Positions 6,402 through 14,981 of a stretch of DNA of 33,053 bases are shown here, one piece after another. The notes beneath the pieces were generated by a model. The model was given only the letters and a program-made list of their open reading frames with translations, was not told the DNA's origin and searched no databases. This stretch comes from an uncultured Pseudomonadota bacterium (GTDB lineage Bacteria; SAR324; NAC60-12). The stretch lies in the NCBI GenBank assembly GCA_913056375.1, contig CAJXNF010000003.1:1-33053 (forward strand), written 5' to 3'. The translations under genes and the position numbers were made by a program. Within the stretch, counting starts at the first letter, position 1; every line of letters begins with the position of its first letter.

Positions 6402-9173
6402 ATGAATTCAGAGGAATCCGCACTTTCCCAGGATCAGCAAAACCGTGAGATCACGCTGGCCAACATGGCCTCCTATTATCGGGTTTTGTTGGAGAACGTA
6501 CCGGATGCCCTGTTTGTCCTGAATACCGAGTGGAAGATCACCTTTGCCAATACCTGGGCTGAGGAAATCTTTGGCTATAGCCGGGAGGATTTAGATCTGC
6601 GGAGTCTTGCTGATCTCCTGATCCAGCCAACGCAGGCAATGCCAAAGATTCAGGAAATCACACTGCTGCCTCCAGATGGTCAGGGTCGAAGTGTTGAGTG
6701 CTTTGCAAGACATCAGTCCGGAAACGTTCTCCCAGTAGAAATCAGCGCAGTTCGCTCCCAGACTAGTCAGGGTACGATGATCATGGTTTCTGTGCGGGAA
6801 ATCAGCGCTCGAAAGCAGGCTGAGCAGACCATGCGCAAACTCTCACATGCGGTTCGCTTTAGCTCAGCAATGACGATCATTGCGGATCGTAGTGGTTGTA
6901 TTGAATATGTGAATCGGAAGTTCATCGAAGTCACCGGTTTTGCGGAGGAAGATGTTTGTGGTCAGCAGATGGTGCAATTCTATCAGACAGACTCGACAAA
7001 CAATGCGTATGGAGAACTCTGGGAGACAGTCACTGTAGGACAAGAATGGCAGGGAGAGCTCCAGGCTCGCCGCAAAAACAATCAGGACTACTGGGCAAGA
7101 ATGTTGGTGGCTCCTGTGCTGGAGGATAACGGAGATCTCAGCAGTGTGGTTGTGATGCAGGAAGATATCACGGTCCAGAAGCAGTATGAGCGAAGTCTGC
7201 ACGAAGCGATGGAAGCGGCCAAGGCCGCCAATGCAGCCAAGAGCGAGTTTCTCGCCAATATGAGCCACGAAATCCGCACACCGTTGAATGCGGTCATTGG
7301 GCTCGCTCAACTGTGTATCCAAACCCGTCTGAATCCACAGCAACGTGACTACCTGGACAAGATTGCGAGCTCAGCACAGTCACTGCTTGGCATCATCAAC
7401 GATATTCTTGACTTCTCTAAAATTGAAGCCAACAAGCTGGAGTTGGAAGAAACAAACTTCAGCCTCGACTCAGTGTTCAAGAATGTCTCAACGATGCTCT
7501 CGATCCGAGCGTTGGAAAAGAATATCGAGTTGCTTTTCGACGTGCCACCAAGCCTCCCAGAACAGCTGGTTGGGGATCCCTTGCGGATGGGTCAGATCGT
7601 GACAAACCTGACCAACAATGCAGTCAAGTTTACCGAACGGGGTGAGGTAGTCATTGCCGTTGAAGAGTTGGAGCGTGCTACAGACATCATCCGGTTACGC
7701 TTTACGGTTCGGGACACGGGCATTGGTATTCCCGCAGAGCAGCTGTCTCAGTTGTTCCGATCCTTCACTCAGGTCGATTCATCGACTACTCGGAAATATG
7801 GCGGTACAGGGCTGGGTCTGGCGATCTGCAAGCGACTCGTGGAGATGATGGGAGGAGAGATTCGTGTACAGAGTACCGTGCACCAAGGGACTTCATTTGC
7901 TTTTGAGTTGAGCCTGAGAATGGCTTCTTCGCGTCCAGCTTCCCGTCAGATGATTGCCAACTGCAGAAATCTGCGTGCTCTCATTGTGGATGACAATCGG
8001 ACCTCGTGCCAGATCCTGGAGCAGCAACTACAGGCCTTGGAATTACAAACGGAGGCTGTGCATTCTGGTGAGGAAGCTCTGCGAAGAGTAGGACGGGGAG
8101 CTTTTGATTTGGTGTTGATTGACTGGCGCCTCGGTGGAGGGATGGATGGCATTCGTACAGCTAAACTGATTGGGAGCGAGCTGGAGTTGGAAAAGTTACC
8201 AAAAATCCTGCTGGTGACGGCCTACGGTCGTGACGATCTTTGGCCTCGGGCACAGCAGGCAGGAGTCGGTGGGATGCTGATCAAGCCGATTCAAAAGCTG
8301 GCCCTGCACACGGCTCTCAACAACCTACTCCAGCCGAATGCAGATTCTGATGGCACAGATCCTTTCCAAAGTAACAAGATGGCGGAGCCGGATCTCAGCA
8401 AAATTCGTGGATCACGAATCCTATTGGTTGAGGATAACGAACTCAATCAGCAACTGGCTACCGAACTGCTCCGGCAGCGTAATTTTGTGGTAGATGTAGC
8501 TCCGAATGGCCAGGAGGCTCTCAATGTTTTACGACGCCAATCCTATGATCTGGTATTGATGGACGTGCAAATGCCGGTGATGGACGGCTATGAAGCAACT
8601 CGCTTCCTGAGGCGCTTACCACAATTCAAGGAGTTGCCCATCATCGCCATGACTGCCAATGCTCTTCATACAGATCGCGAGCAGGCGCTAGAAGTGGGGA
8701 TGAACGATCATATTCCCAAGCCCATTGAGTTGCAGCTATTGTTGAGCAAACTGCTCCAATGGATTCCACCCAAGAAAAATGAGACAACCGTGCCGACCAA
8801 TCAACCACTGGAGTCACCACCAAAAGAATTGCCTGCCAATGTTCCTGGGCTAGCGATCGCAACCGCTCTGAATCGTCTGAACCAGAATACCTCGCTGTAC
8901 CTGCGTCTGTTGGATGTCTTTCAGCGTAACCAGTCCAACACGGCGGAAAAGATGCAGGAATTACTGGCGGAAGAAAATCTGGTTGAAGCTGCTCGGCTCG
9001 CCCATACCCTGAAGGGAATTGCTGGTAGTCTGGGAGCTAAGGGACTGGAAACGGCGTCTCGCACTGCTGAAGCACAACTGCGTGAAGGCAACGTGGTTCC
9101 GGATTCACTGGCTACTCTGGAAAAAGAACTCAAACAGGTTCTGAAAGCCGTAGCAGATTTACTGGCACGCTGA
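6402..9173 (+). CDS. Hybrid sensor histidine kinase, PAS-PAS-HisKA-HATPase-REC-REC-HPt
   Basis: A 923-residue BarA-like phosphorelay kinase. In order: PAS around residues 25-135, PAS around 150-260, a short coiled coil, HisKA with phospho-acceptor H289 (SEFLANMSHEIRTPLN), HATPase with N406 (NLTNNAVKF), G1 DTGIGIP at 438-444 and G2 GGTGLGLAI near 467-475. A first receiver has D574 (LIDWRLGGGMDG), a second has D721 (LMDVQMPVMDG), and a C-terminal HPt domain has H868 (LAHTLKGIAGSLG). No transmembrane segment is evident, so it is probably cytosolic and senses through the PAS domains. An ATG also exists at 6396, but GTGGAG at 6388-6393 is only two bases from it and eight from 6402, so 6402 is preferred. 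No output response regulator lies next to it. The signal sensed cannot be read from sequence. Confidence 0.95.
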   Translation: MNSEESALSQDQQNREITLANMASYYRVLLENVPDALFVLNTEWKITFANTWAEEIFGYSREDLDLRSLADLLIQPTQAMPKIQEITLLPPDGQGRSVECFARHQSGNVLPVEISAVRSQTSQGTMIMVSVREISARKQAEQTMRKLSHAVRFSSAMTIIADRSGCIEYVNRKFIEVTGFAEEDVCGQQMVQFYQTDSTNNAYGELWETVTVGQEWQGELQARRKNNQDYWARMLVAPVLEDNGDLSSVVVMQEDITVQKQYERSLHEAMEAAKAANAAKSEFLANMSHEIRTPLNAVIGLAQLCIQTRLNPQQRDYLDKIASSAQSLLGIINDILDFSKIEANKLELEETNFSLDSVFKNVSTMLSIRALEKNIELLFDVPPSLPEQLVGDPLRMGQIVTNLTNNAVKFTERGEVVIAVEELERATDIIRLRFTVRDTGIGIPAEQLSQLFRSFTQVDSSTTRKYGGTGLGLAICKRLVEMMGGEIRVQSTVHQGTSFAFELSLRMASSRPASRQMIANCRNLRALIVDDNRTSCQILEQQLQALELQTEAVHSGEEALRRVGRGAFDLVLIDWRLGGGMDGIRTAKLIGSELELEKLPKILLVTAYGRDDLWPRAQQAGVGGMLIKPIQKLALHTALNNLLQPNADSDGTDPFQSNKMAEPDLSKIRGSRILLVEDNELNQQLATELLRQRNFVVDVAPNGQEALNVLRRQSYDLVLMDVQMPVMDGYEATRFLRRLPQFKELPIIAMTANALHTDREQALEVGMNDHIPKPIELQLLLSKLLQWIPPKKNETTVPTNQPLESPPKELPANVPGLAIATALNRLNQNTSLYLRLLDVFQRNQSNTAEKMQELLAEENLVEAARLAHTLKGIAGSLGAKGLETASRTAEAQLREGNVVPDSLATLEKELKQVLKAVADLLAR

Positions 9174-9273
9174 GATGTGTGATCAGTGAAAAATATCCAC
9201 TAGACCATCTGATTGTCCATTCTGGGATAGAGTGGATGTCAACCTGCTACTGTTGAAGACGCACAAAGCCAAA

Positions 9274-10815
9274 ATGATAGAAGCCAAACTCCTCGATTGC
9301 TGTGACCGCTTGACAGATGCTGTGAGTATGCAGGCAATGGATCGCCGAGCGATTGAGGAACTCGGGCTACCTGGCCTACTGCTAATGGAGAATGCGGCTC
9401 GTGCTGTCGCAGATTGGGTGGAACAACGCTATCCAAACTCCAGGAGAATCTGTGTCTGCTGTGGAAGCGGCAACAATGGTGGAGATGGTTATGCGGCAGC
9501 TCGTCTCTTGGCCAACCGAGGCTATTCTGTTTCGGTAGTCTGCCTTCAGGAACCTAACACTCCAGATGCTCAGCAGAACTTCCGTCTTTGGCAAAATTTT
9601 GGTCCCACTCTGACTTTCCCAGAACCTGCTGCAGCACAAGCCATTGAAGAAGCAGACGTTGTTCTCGATGCTATCTTTGGAGTTGGCCTGCAACGTCCTG
9701 TTGTTGGTCTATATGCAGATTGGATTGCAGCCATCAATGCTAGCCCTGCAGAAGTAATCGGTGTGGACCTACCTTCGGGGATTTCGGCAGATGACAGTCA
9801 GATACTGGGAACAGCAACACGCTGTAAATCTACGGTCACTTTTCAGATTCCCAAGATTGGGTTGTGGCAACATCCTGGCCGTGAACAAGCTGGAGAGATT
9901 CATGTTGTCGATGTCTGCATTCCTCCGCATTGGCCAACTGGGGAGAAGTCCACTCACCTGCTGACAGAGAATTTTTTTCGACAAGCTCTTCCAAAACGTC
10001 CGATCACAGCCCATAAGGGAACTTTTGGCCATTTGCTGGTGCTGGGTGGTCAGGCAGGAATGGCAGGTGCGGTACAATTAGCGAGTCAAGCAGCCTTGCA
10101 GGTAGGAACCGGACTAGTCACTGCGGCAGTACCAAGAGCTTTGCAAGATCGGCTTCTCGGCGTTCCAGAAGTGATGACTTGGTCAGCATCTCAGACAAAA
10201 GATATTTGGCAAGTGAGTGCGCTATCCGAACTAAAACCCCAATTACCGCGCTACAATGCGCTAGTTGTTGGTTGTGGAATCGGTACCAGCGAAGAAATCC
10301 CAGCATTGTTGGAGGGGATTTTACTGGAGGTGAGAGAGCTACCCGTTCTGATTGATGCCGATGGATTGAATGCGCTTGATCCGAATTGGCTTCGTGAAAG
10401 AGAAATTCCGGCTGTACTGACACCACATCCGGGAGAGTTGTCCCGCTTGATTGGCCAGCCTGTCTCAGAATTTCAGCAACAACGCGTAGCCACCGTGCGT
10501 CACTGGGCGCAGATGTGGGGAGTAGTTCTGCTGCTCAAGGGAGCACTCACGGTGATTGGTACTCCAGATGGACAGGTCTTCATCAATCCAACAGGCAATC
10601 CGGGAATGGCAACAGCAGGTTCTGGAGATGTACTCAGTGGGATGATTGGCGGACTACTGGCGCAAGGCTTGAATCCTTTGGAGGCAACCTTAGTTGGTTG
10701 TTGGTGGCATGGAGCTGCTGGGGATTGGCAGGCAAAACGGTCGGGCGAAGTTGGGTTGACAGCCGGTAAGTTGATTGAAGGAATCAGTCCTGTGTGGCAA
10801 CAGGCAGCATTTTGA
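9274..10815 (+). CDS. nnr: Bifunctional NAD(P)HX epimerase/dehydratase
   Basis: A metabolite-repair enzyme that restores hydrated NADH and NADPH: the N-terminal half epimerises NAD(P)HX and the C-terminal half dehydrates it using ADP. The YjeF_N part shows SMQAMDRRAIEELGLPGLLLMENAARA, the nucleotide loop GSGNNGGDGYAAARLL (from about residue 64), DAIFGVGL and GVDLPSGIS. The ribokinase-like part begins near FGHLLVLGGQAGMAGAV and carries LIDADGLNAL, LTPHPGELSRL, LLKGALTVIG and the catalytic GNPGMATAGSGDVLSGMIGG. The frame can be extended to a GTG at 9232, but the extra 14 residues add nothing family-like; the start chosen is ATG 9274, whose ribosome site is weak. The 3' end overlaps the convergent receiver gene by 32 bases. 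Confidence 0.94.
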   Translation: MIEAKLLDCCDRLTDAVSMQAMDRRAIEELGLPGLLLMENAARAVADWVEQRYPNSRRICVCCGSGNNGGDGYAAARLLANRGYSVSVVCLQEPNTPDAQQNFRLWQNFGPTLTFPEPAAAQAIEEADVVLDAIFGVGLQRPVVGLYADWIAAINASPAEVIGVDLPSGISADDSQILGTATRCKSTVTFQIPKIGLWQHPGREQAGEIHVVDVCIPPHWPTGEKSTHLLTENFFRQALPKRPITAHKGTFGHLLVLGGQAGMAGAVQLASQAALQVGTGLVTAAVPRALQDRLLGVPEVMTWSASQTKDIWQVSALSELKPQLPRYNALVVGCGIGTSEEIPALLEGILLEVRELPVLIDADGLNALDPNWLREREIPAVLTPHPGELSRLIGQPVSEFQQQRVATVRHWAQMWGVVLLLKGALTVIGTPDGQVFINPTGNPGMATAGSGDVLSGMIGGLLAQGLNPLEATLVGCWWHGAAGDWQAKRSGEVGLTAGKLIEGISPVWQQAAF

Positions 10816-11158
10816 ACAGTTCTGCTGGTAGTTGCTGAGCAAAAGGATATTCAACCAACTGATTCAAACCGAGTCTTTCGGCTGTTTCGGCAAATTCTGA
10901 GGAAAGTTCTTTCAGAGAAAAACCAAGCAGGATCAAATGCGCACAATCGGGTTCTGTGCGAACCAAGCGCACCAGTTCCAATCCGTCCATCACAGGCAGT
11001 TCCAGATTCAGCAAAACAACATCTGGCTTGTTCATGACGGAGTTGGCGAAGCCTTCCCAGCCATTGAAAGCGACTTCCAACTGGAAGTGTTCCGAAAGTT
11101 GGTGTTGAATCTCACCCAAGCGTGTCAGATCGTGATCAACGTAAAGCAGATTGGGCAT
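10784..11158 (-). CDS. Stand-alone receiver-like protein with lost phosphorylation residues
   Basis: A 124-residue protein with the CheY-like layout: NLLYVDHD at the N-terminus, the beta3 strand DVVLLNLELPVMDG, alpha4 region DGLELVRLVRT, and QLVEYPF near the end. The residues that define a working receiver are changed. The phospho-acceptor Asp is N51 (codon AAT), the second acidic residue is H9, the conserved Thr/Ser is G79, and the conserved Lys before Pro is Y104. It has no output domain. I infer a phosphorylation-independent pseudo-receiver, perhaps a protein-binding module. It converges with nnr (32-base overlap). The ATG at 11158 is preferred over a TTG at 11197 because the promoter at 11204-11232 would start transcription near 11197. 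Confidence 0.8.
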   Translation of the reverse strand: MPNLLYVDHDLTRLGEIQHQLSEHFQLEVAFNGWEGFANSVMNKPDVVLLNLELPVMDGLELVRLVRTEPDCAHLILLGFSLKELSSEFAETAERLGLNQLVEYPFAQQLPAELFKMLPVATQD

Positions 11159-11203
11159 GCAGATTTTTTTAGGCAGAAGAGATTTGCAAATCAACAACTA
11201 GAC

Positions 11204-11232
11204 TGTATATAGAGAAGCCTTGCGATTCGCAA
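11204..11232 (-). promoter_or_regulatory. Sigma-70-like promoter for the receiver-like gene, with palindrome
   Basis: On the minus strand TTGCGA (complement of 11227-11232), a 17-base spacer and TATACA (complement of 11204-11209). Transcription would start near 11197 and leave a leader of about 40 bases. A perfect palindrome CTTGCG-ATT-CGCAAG at 11219-11233 covers the -35 element and could be an operator shared with the divergent pyrG operon. Confidence 0.5.
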
Positions 11233-11345
11233 GCCGCAGACCTCGCTGACTTGCTCTTCATGGCAATGGGCCGGAGTGTCCTGCCAAGCTCCTCTCAATA
11301 ACAGATTTCCTGCCGATAGCGTCCATTACCAGTCGATATTCAACT

Positions 11346-12950
11346 ATGCAGACCAAATTTATCTTCATCACCGGTGGCGTTGTTTCGGGCCTGGGCAAGG
11401 GCATTGCCGGAGCCTCCATTGGTGCCTTGCTCGAGAGTCGTGGCCTAACTGTCAGTCTGATGAAACTAGATCCTTACATCAATATTGATGCAGGAACCAT
11501 GAATCCCTTCCAACACGGTGAGGTTTACGTTACCGAGGATGGGGCAGAGACTGATTTGGATTTGGGACATTATGAGCGCTATACCAATGCCGTCGTGTCT
11601 CGAGTTCACAACTGCACAACGGGGCAGATCTACGATAAAATCATTCGCAAGGAACGAGCCGGTGAATACCTGGGGGCAACTGTTCAGGTTGTGCCTCATG
11701 TGATTGATGAGATCAAGGAAGCAGTGCTTCGGGCTAGTGATAATGTAGATATCGCTATCGTGGAAATCGGCGGCACCGTCGGTGACATTGAGTCCTTACC
11801 ATTTCTGGAGGCGATCCGTCAGTTTCGTCATGATTATGGTCGTGAAAACACACTTTACATTCATCTCACGCTGATCATTTATACAACAGAGATGAAGACC
11901 AAGCCGACCCAGCATAGTGTTGGCAAACTACGGGAAATTGGAATTCAACCAGATATGCTGATCTGCAGGACACCAGAGCCTTTGCCGGATAAGTTGCGTG
12001 AGAAGATCGCCTTGTTCACCAATGTCCCTGTTGATGCGGTGATTGATGGGTTGGATGTTGATTTTCTCTATGAGATTCCGCTCGTCTATCACAAGCAGAA
12101 GCTTGATGACAAAATCATTGAGTTGCTGCAGATGTGGACACGACGCCCCAAGCTTCAGAATTGGGTAGATATTGTGGAAGCCTACAAAGAGCCAATTGAT
12201 GAAATTACCATTGCCTTTGTTGGAAAGTACGTCAATCAGCGGGACACTTATGAAAGCCTCAACGAAGCGCTCGTGCATGGCTGTATTGCCTGCAACCTGC
12301 GTCTGAACCTGATCTATATCAACTCCGAGGAAATCACGGAAAAAACCGTTGGGCCGATGCTGGCTCCTGCTCATGCGGTGTTGGTTGCACCAGGCTTTGG
12401 AGAACGTGGTACAGAAGGAAAAATTTTGGCTGTTCAGCACGCACGAGAACAGCAAATTCCTTTCTTTGGCATTTGTCTGGGAATGCAGATGGCTGTGATT
12501 GAATTCGCTCGCAATGTTGCCAATCTGAAAGATGCCAATTCTGGAGAATTCCGGAGTCCCCATGATGAAAATGTGATTGATTTAATGCCAGAGCAGCAAG
12601 GACAACAAAATACTGGCGGATCAATGCGTCTTGGAGCATACACGGCCCACTTGCGGGAAGGAACTCAAATTGCGCAAATCTATGCTAAACCAGAGATTCG
12701 TGAGCGTCATCGTCATCGCTATGAAGTGATGAACGAATTTGTTCCTCAACTAGAATCTGCAGGGTTAGTGATTTCTGGCAGAAATCCGGATCGTGACCTG
12801 GTAGAAACCATTGAGTTGGCAGATCACCCCTGGTTCATTGGCTGCCAGTACCATCCAGAGTTGAAATCAAAGCCCTTCGCCCCACATCCGTTGTTTGTTT
12901 CCTTCTCACGTGCAGCTCTGCACTACAAGCAAAACTCCTCCATAAGGTGA
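11346..12950 (+). CDS. pyrG: CTP synthase
   Basis: A 534-residue glutamine-dependent CTP synthase that aminates UTP to CTP in the cytoplasm. The synthetase domain has GGVVSGLGKG at 10-19, DPYINIDAGTMNPFQHGEVYV at 42-62 with the following TEDGAETDLDLGHYERY, EIGGTVGDIESLPFLEA at 140-156 and MKTKPTQHSV at 183-192. The glutaminase domain has nucleophile C377 (FFGICLGMQ) and H503/E505 (QYHPE). Length is typical. The gap to the next gene is only four bases, so it leads a pyrG-OstA-FKBP operon. In many Gram-negative genomes pyrG sits next to Kdo and LPS genes, which use CTP, consistent with the envelope gene behind it. No strong ribosome site precedes the ATG. Confidence 0.98.
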   Translation: MQTKFIFITGGVVSGLGKGIAGASIGALLESRGLTVSLMKLDPYINIDAGTMNPFQHGEVYVTEDGAETDLDLGHYERYTNAVVSRVHNCTTGQIYDKIIRKERAGEYLGATVQVVPHVIDEIKEAVLRASDNVDIAIVEIGGTVGDIESLPFLEAIRQFRHDYGRENTLYIHLTLIIYTTEMKTKPTQHSVGKLREIGIQPDMLICRTPEPLPDKLREKIALFTNVPVDAVIDGLDVDFLYEIPLVYHKQKLDDKIIELLQMWTRRPKLQNWVDIVEAYKEPIDEITIAFVGKYVNQRDTYESLNEALVHGCIACNLRLNLIYINSEEITEKTVGPMLAPAHAVLVAPGFGERGTEGKILAVQHAREQQIPFFGICLGMQMAVIEFARNVANLKDANSGEFRSPHDENVIDLMPEQQGQQNTGGSMRLGAYTAHLREGTQIAQIYAKPEIRERHRHRYEVMNEFVPQLESAGLVISGRNPDRDLVETIELADHPWFIGCQYHPELKSKPFAPHPLFVSFSRAALHYKQNSSIR

Positions 12951-12954
12951 CACC

Positions 12955-14133
12955 ATGATGCGCTTCCGAATCGGCTTGCTGTCGCTGATCTTCTGCTGCC
13001 TCACCAATTTTGTCTGGGCACAGGGTAGCAATGCTTATGAACTTTCCAGCAACACCCTGATCCATTTGCGTCAGGCGGGTTTACCATTGGAAATTCTCAG
13101 GGATCTGCAGCCTTTGATAGGAATTCGTTTTGACACGAAAGAAGATCTGCGTGCTGCACTGCAGAAGTTGCCGCGTTCCCCGACAACCGAAGCCCTAGAG
13201 CAGATTGAACAGTTTGCTGAGATGCGACGTCTACAACTGCAAGCCCAGGAATTCAGTGGTGATCAGAAGAAGGGAGAGTTGGTGTTTCGTGGAGAAGTTG
13301 AAGGAGAATTGCCACGAGAACAGCTACGCTTCCGCTCTGAGCTGCTCAACTTGGTGCGCCAAGAAAAGTACGAGAAAATGCGCAGTGAGGGGTCTGTGGA
13401 GGTGGAACAGTGGGATCGAACCTTGCAGGCCGGATTTCTGTTCTATGAGCGTGCAGAAGAAGGATTTGCGAACGAAGATGTACGAGGACCGGTCCAGATC
13501 TTGCGCTTCAACGAAGAGTTCCGTGCTAGCGCTAAGCAAGGAAAAATCAGTGGTAATTTGATGCAGGCCGACCTGCTACGACAACAGGTGCTCCTACAGG
13601 GACGCAGTGAAGCAGAGCCCGCTCGGATGGAATTAGACCTTGATGAAATTCGCCGACAGCAAGCGTTCAATAGTCTAGAGGAATTGCCACCAACCAGCGA
13701 TTCTCCAGAGACGGTGACTCTGCAGGCGGCTCAGGCAACGCTCAATAACCAAGTTCGGCGTCTTTTGCTGGAAGGAGCGGTAGAGCTTTTCAAGTCACCA
13801 GAACAGCTACGGATCTACGGTGGTCGGGTCCAGGTGGAATTTGATGCAACCCAGCAGATTCAAACGGTCTATGCGGAACGAGCGGTATGCTTTGAGCAGC
13901 CTGGGCGAGTAGCCCGCGCCGATTCTGTAAGGATGGAGCAGGCAACCCAACTGATCTTGTTGGAAGGCAACGCCCAAGTGCAAACCGATCAGTACAACCT
14001 GCAAGGTGAGTCGATCAAGCTTTATACGGATGTCAGCCAAGGAGTGGCTCAAGGTGATGACAATTCTCCGATTCGGGTTACTATTTTGATGGATCAGCCC
14101 AATTCGGCAAGCAACGCATTCCGGTGTAGATGA
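12955..14133 (+). CDS. Periplasmic OstA/LptA-like protein
   Basis: A 392-residue exported protein with signal peptide MMRFRIGLLSLIFCCLTNFVWA and probable cleavage before QGSNAYE. The last third carries an OstA/LptA-like repeat pattern: VTLQAAQATLNNQVRRLLLEG, then LRIYGGRVQVEF, ARADSVRMEQATQLILLEG, NAQVQTDQYNLQGESIKLY. An earlier block near residues 95-185 (LQAQEFSGDQKKGELVFRGEV, SEGSVEVE) has the same 'remove-and-rebuild strand' rhythm, so two such domains are likely. LptA-type beta-jellyroll proteins ferry LPS across the periplasm. This protein is about twice the length of LptA, so it may be a paralogue or a fused LptC/LptA-like bridge instead of LptA itself. AAGGTGA overlaps the pyrG stop and provides the ribosome site. 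The 3' end overlaps the FKBP gene as ATGA. Confidence 0.65.
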   Translation: MMRFRIGLLSLIFCCLTNFVWAQGSNAYELSSNTLIHLRQAGLPLEILRDLQPLIGIRFDTKEDLRAALQKLPRSPTTEALEQIEQFAEMRRLQLQAQEFSGDQKKGELVFRGEVEGELPREQLRFRSELLNLVRQEKYEKMRSEGSVEVEQWDRTLQAGFLFYERAEEGFANEDVRGPVQILRFNEEFRASAKQGKISGNLMQADLLRQQVLLQGRSEAEPARMELDLDEIRRQQAFNSLEELPPTSDSPETVTLQAAQATLNNQVRRLLLEGAVELFKSPEQLRIYGGRVQVEFDATQQIQTVYAERAVCFEQPGRVARADSVRMEQATQLILLEGNAQVQTDQYNLQGESIKLYTDVSQGVAQGDDNSPIRVTILMDQPNSASNAFRCR

Positions 14134-14663
14134 ATATCAGCAACAACACCTTTACCAACCTGCGCACCAAGTACACCCCCCCTGTCACGGATGAAGGCAA
14201 ACAAGGGGAAGAAGCCAATGGTGTAAAGGAAGAAAATCCACCTCCTGAACTGGCGATGGATGCTTCCTTCAAGAAGTTGCCCGGTGGATTGATGGTCTAC
14301 GTGGAGGAGTTGGGTAAGGGGGAGAAAGTTGAAACTGGCAGTAAGCTCAGCGTTCATTATGAAGGCTGGCTAGCTAGCGACTACACCAAGTTCGATAGCA
14401 GCATCGACAAGGGGCGGCCTTTTGAATATAATCATGGCGAAGGCATGGTCATCAAGGGCTGGGAAAAAGCCATGGAGGGAATGCGGGTTGGCACTAAGCT
14501 ACAACTGAAAATTCCTGCCAAGCTAGCGTATGGTCCTTCTGGAATGTCTGGAGCTGGTATTCCTCCCAACGCAGATCTGATCTTCAAACTAGAAATATTA
14601 GCAGTAGAGAAGCCAGTAGAAGATTCGAAAAAATCACCGAACTCGGTAGATCTTTACGCCTGA
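14130..14663 (+). CDS. FKBP-type peptidyl-prolyl isomerase
   Basis: A 177-residue protein with a charged, probably disordered N-terminal 50 residues (TPPVTDEGKQGEEANGVKEENPPPE) and one FKBP domain at about 55-160. Active-site positions of FKBP12 are kept: Tyr in LSVHYEGW, Phe-Asp in KFDSS, Phe in RPFEYN, VIKGWEKAMEGM, Tyr in KLAYGPSG, and Phe in DLIFKLEIL. It catalyses prolyl cis-trans isomerisation. No signal peptide is seen, so a cytoplasmic location is likely. The start overlaps the previous stop (ATGA), which implies translational coupling within the pyrG operon; an internal ATG at 14256 just before the domain is an alternative start. Confidence 0.92.
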   Translation: MNISNNTFTNLRTKYTPPVTDEGKQGEEANGVKEENPPPELAMDASFKKLPGGLMVYVEELGKGEKVETGSKLSVHYEGWLASDYTKFDSSIDKGRPFEYNHGEGMVIKGWEKAMEGMRVGTKLQLKIPAKLAYGPSGMSGAGIPPNADLIFKLEILAVEKPVEDSKKSPNSVDLYA

Positions 14664-14739
14664 AGGTGGATTGATTATGGGTGAGTTGGCCTGGTTTGAG
14701 GTCGGTGATTTGAGCCACTAACCTGAAGAGGAGTAGATC

Positions 14740-14780
14740 AAAGCTACCCTTATTCAATGTAATCAAATTCGAATAGCTTT
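14740..14780. terminator. Weak bidirectional hairpin between FKBP and H-NS-like genes
   Basis: AAAGCTA at 14740-14746 and TAGCTTT at 14774-14780 are exact inverse copies, with an inner ATTC/GAAT pair. It lies between two convergent genes, where a shared terminator would be expected, but the loop is long and no clear T-run follows. Confidence 0.3.
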
Positions 14781-14798
14781 AATCCACTAGCGTAATCT

Positions 14799-14981
14799 TT
14801 ACTTCTTCCTTCTGTTTCTTCCTTCCGCCAAGTATCCTTTCAGCATCCGCGCAGTAAATCCGTGCTTCTTGCACATTTCCTTGACGAGAGACAGATCCTT
14901 GTTTCTTTCATCCCGTAATGCGGTTTTTCTTTGCTTTTGCAGTTCTGCAATTTGATTCTCAAGTTCTTGTACGCTGGGCAT
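14799..14981 (-). CDS. Short H-NS-family-like protein without the usual DNA-binding domain
   Basis: A 60-residue protein. Residues 1-35 form a coiled coil (VQELENQIAELQKQRKTALRDERNKDL), followed by VKEMCKKHGFTARMLKGYL, which matches the 'hinge' of H-NS-like histones (usual form VRALIAEYGLTAADL). It ends in a basic tail, GRNRRKK, where family members continue with the YRDPxTGxTWxGRGxPP DNA-binding segment. No such segment is found in any frame downstream, so this does not look like a frameshift. A strong ribosome site (GAGGAAG) six bases before the ATG supports a real gene. It may oligomerise with, or antagonise, a full-length H-NS protein. The upstream region carries a cluster of GCAAAG hexamers (15012-15072). 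Family assignment is from the coiled-coil/hinge pattern only. Confidence 0.55.
   Translation of the reverse strand: MPSVQELENQIAELQKQRKTALRDERNKDLSLVKEMCKKHGFTARMLKGYLAEGRNRRKK

Noticed and set aside
11928..12563. 211-codon antisense frame inside pyrG
   Set aside because: Fully covered by CTP synthase, and the translated product has no plausible fold or family features.
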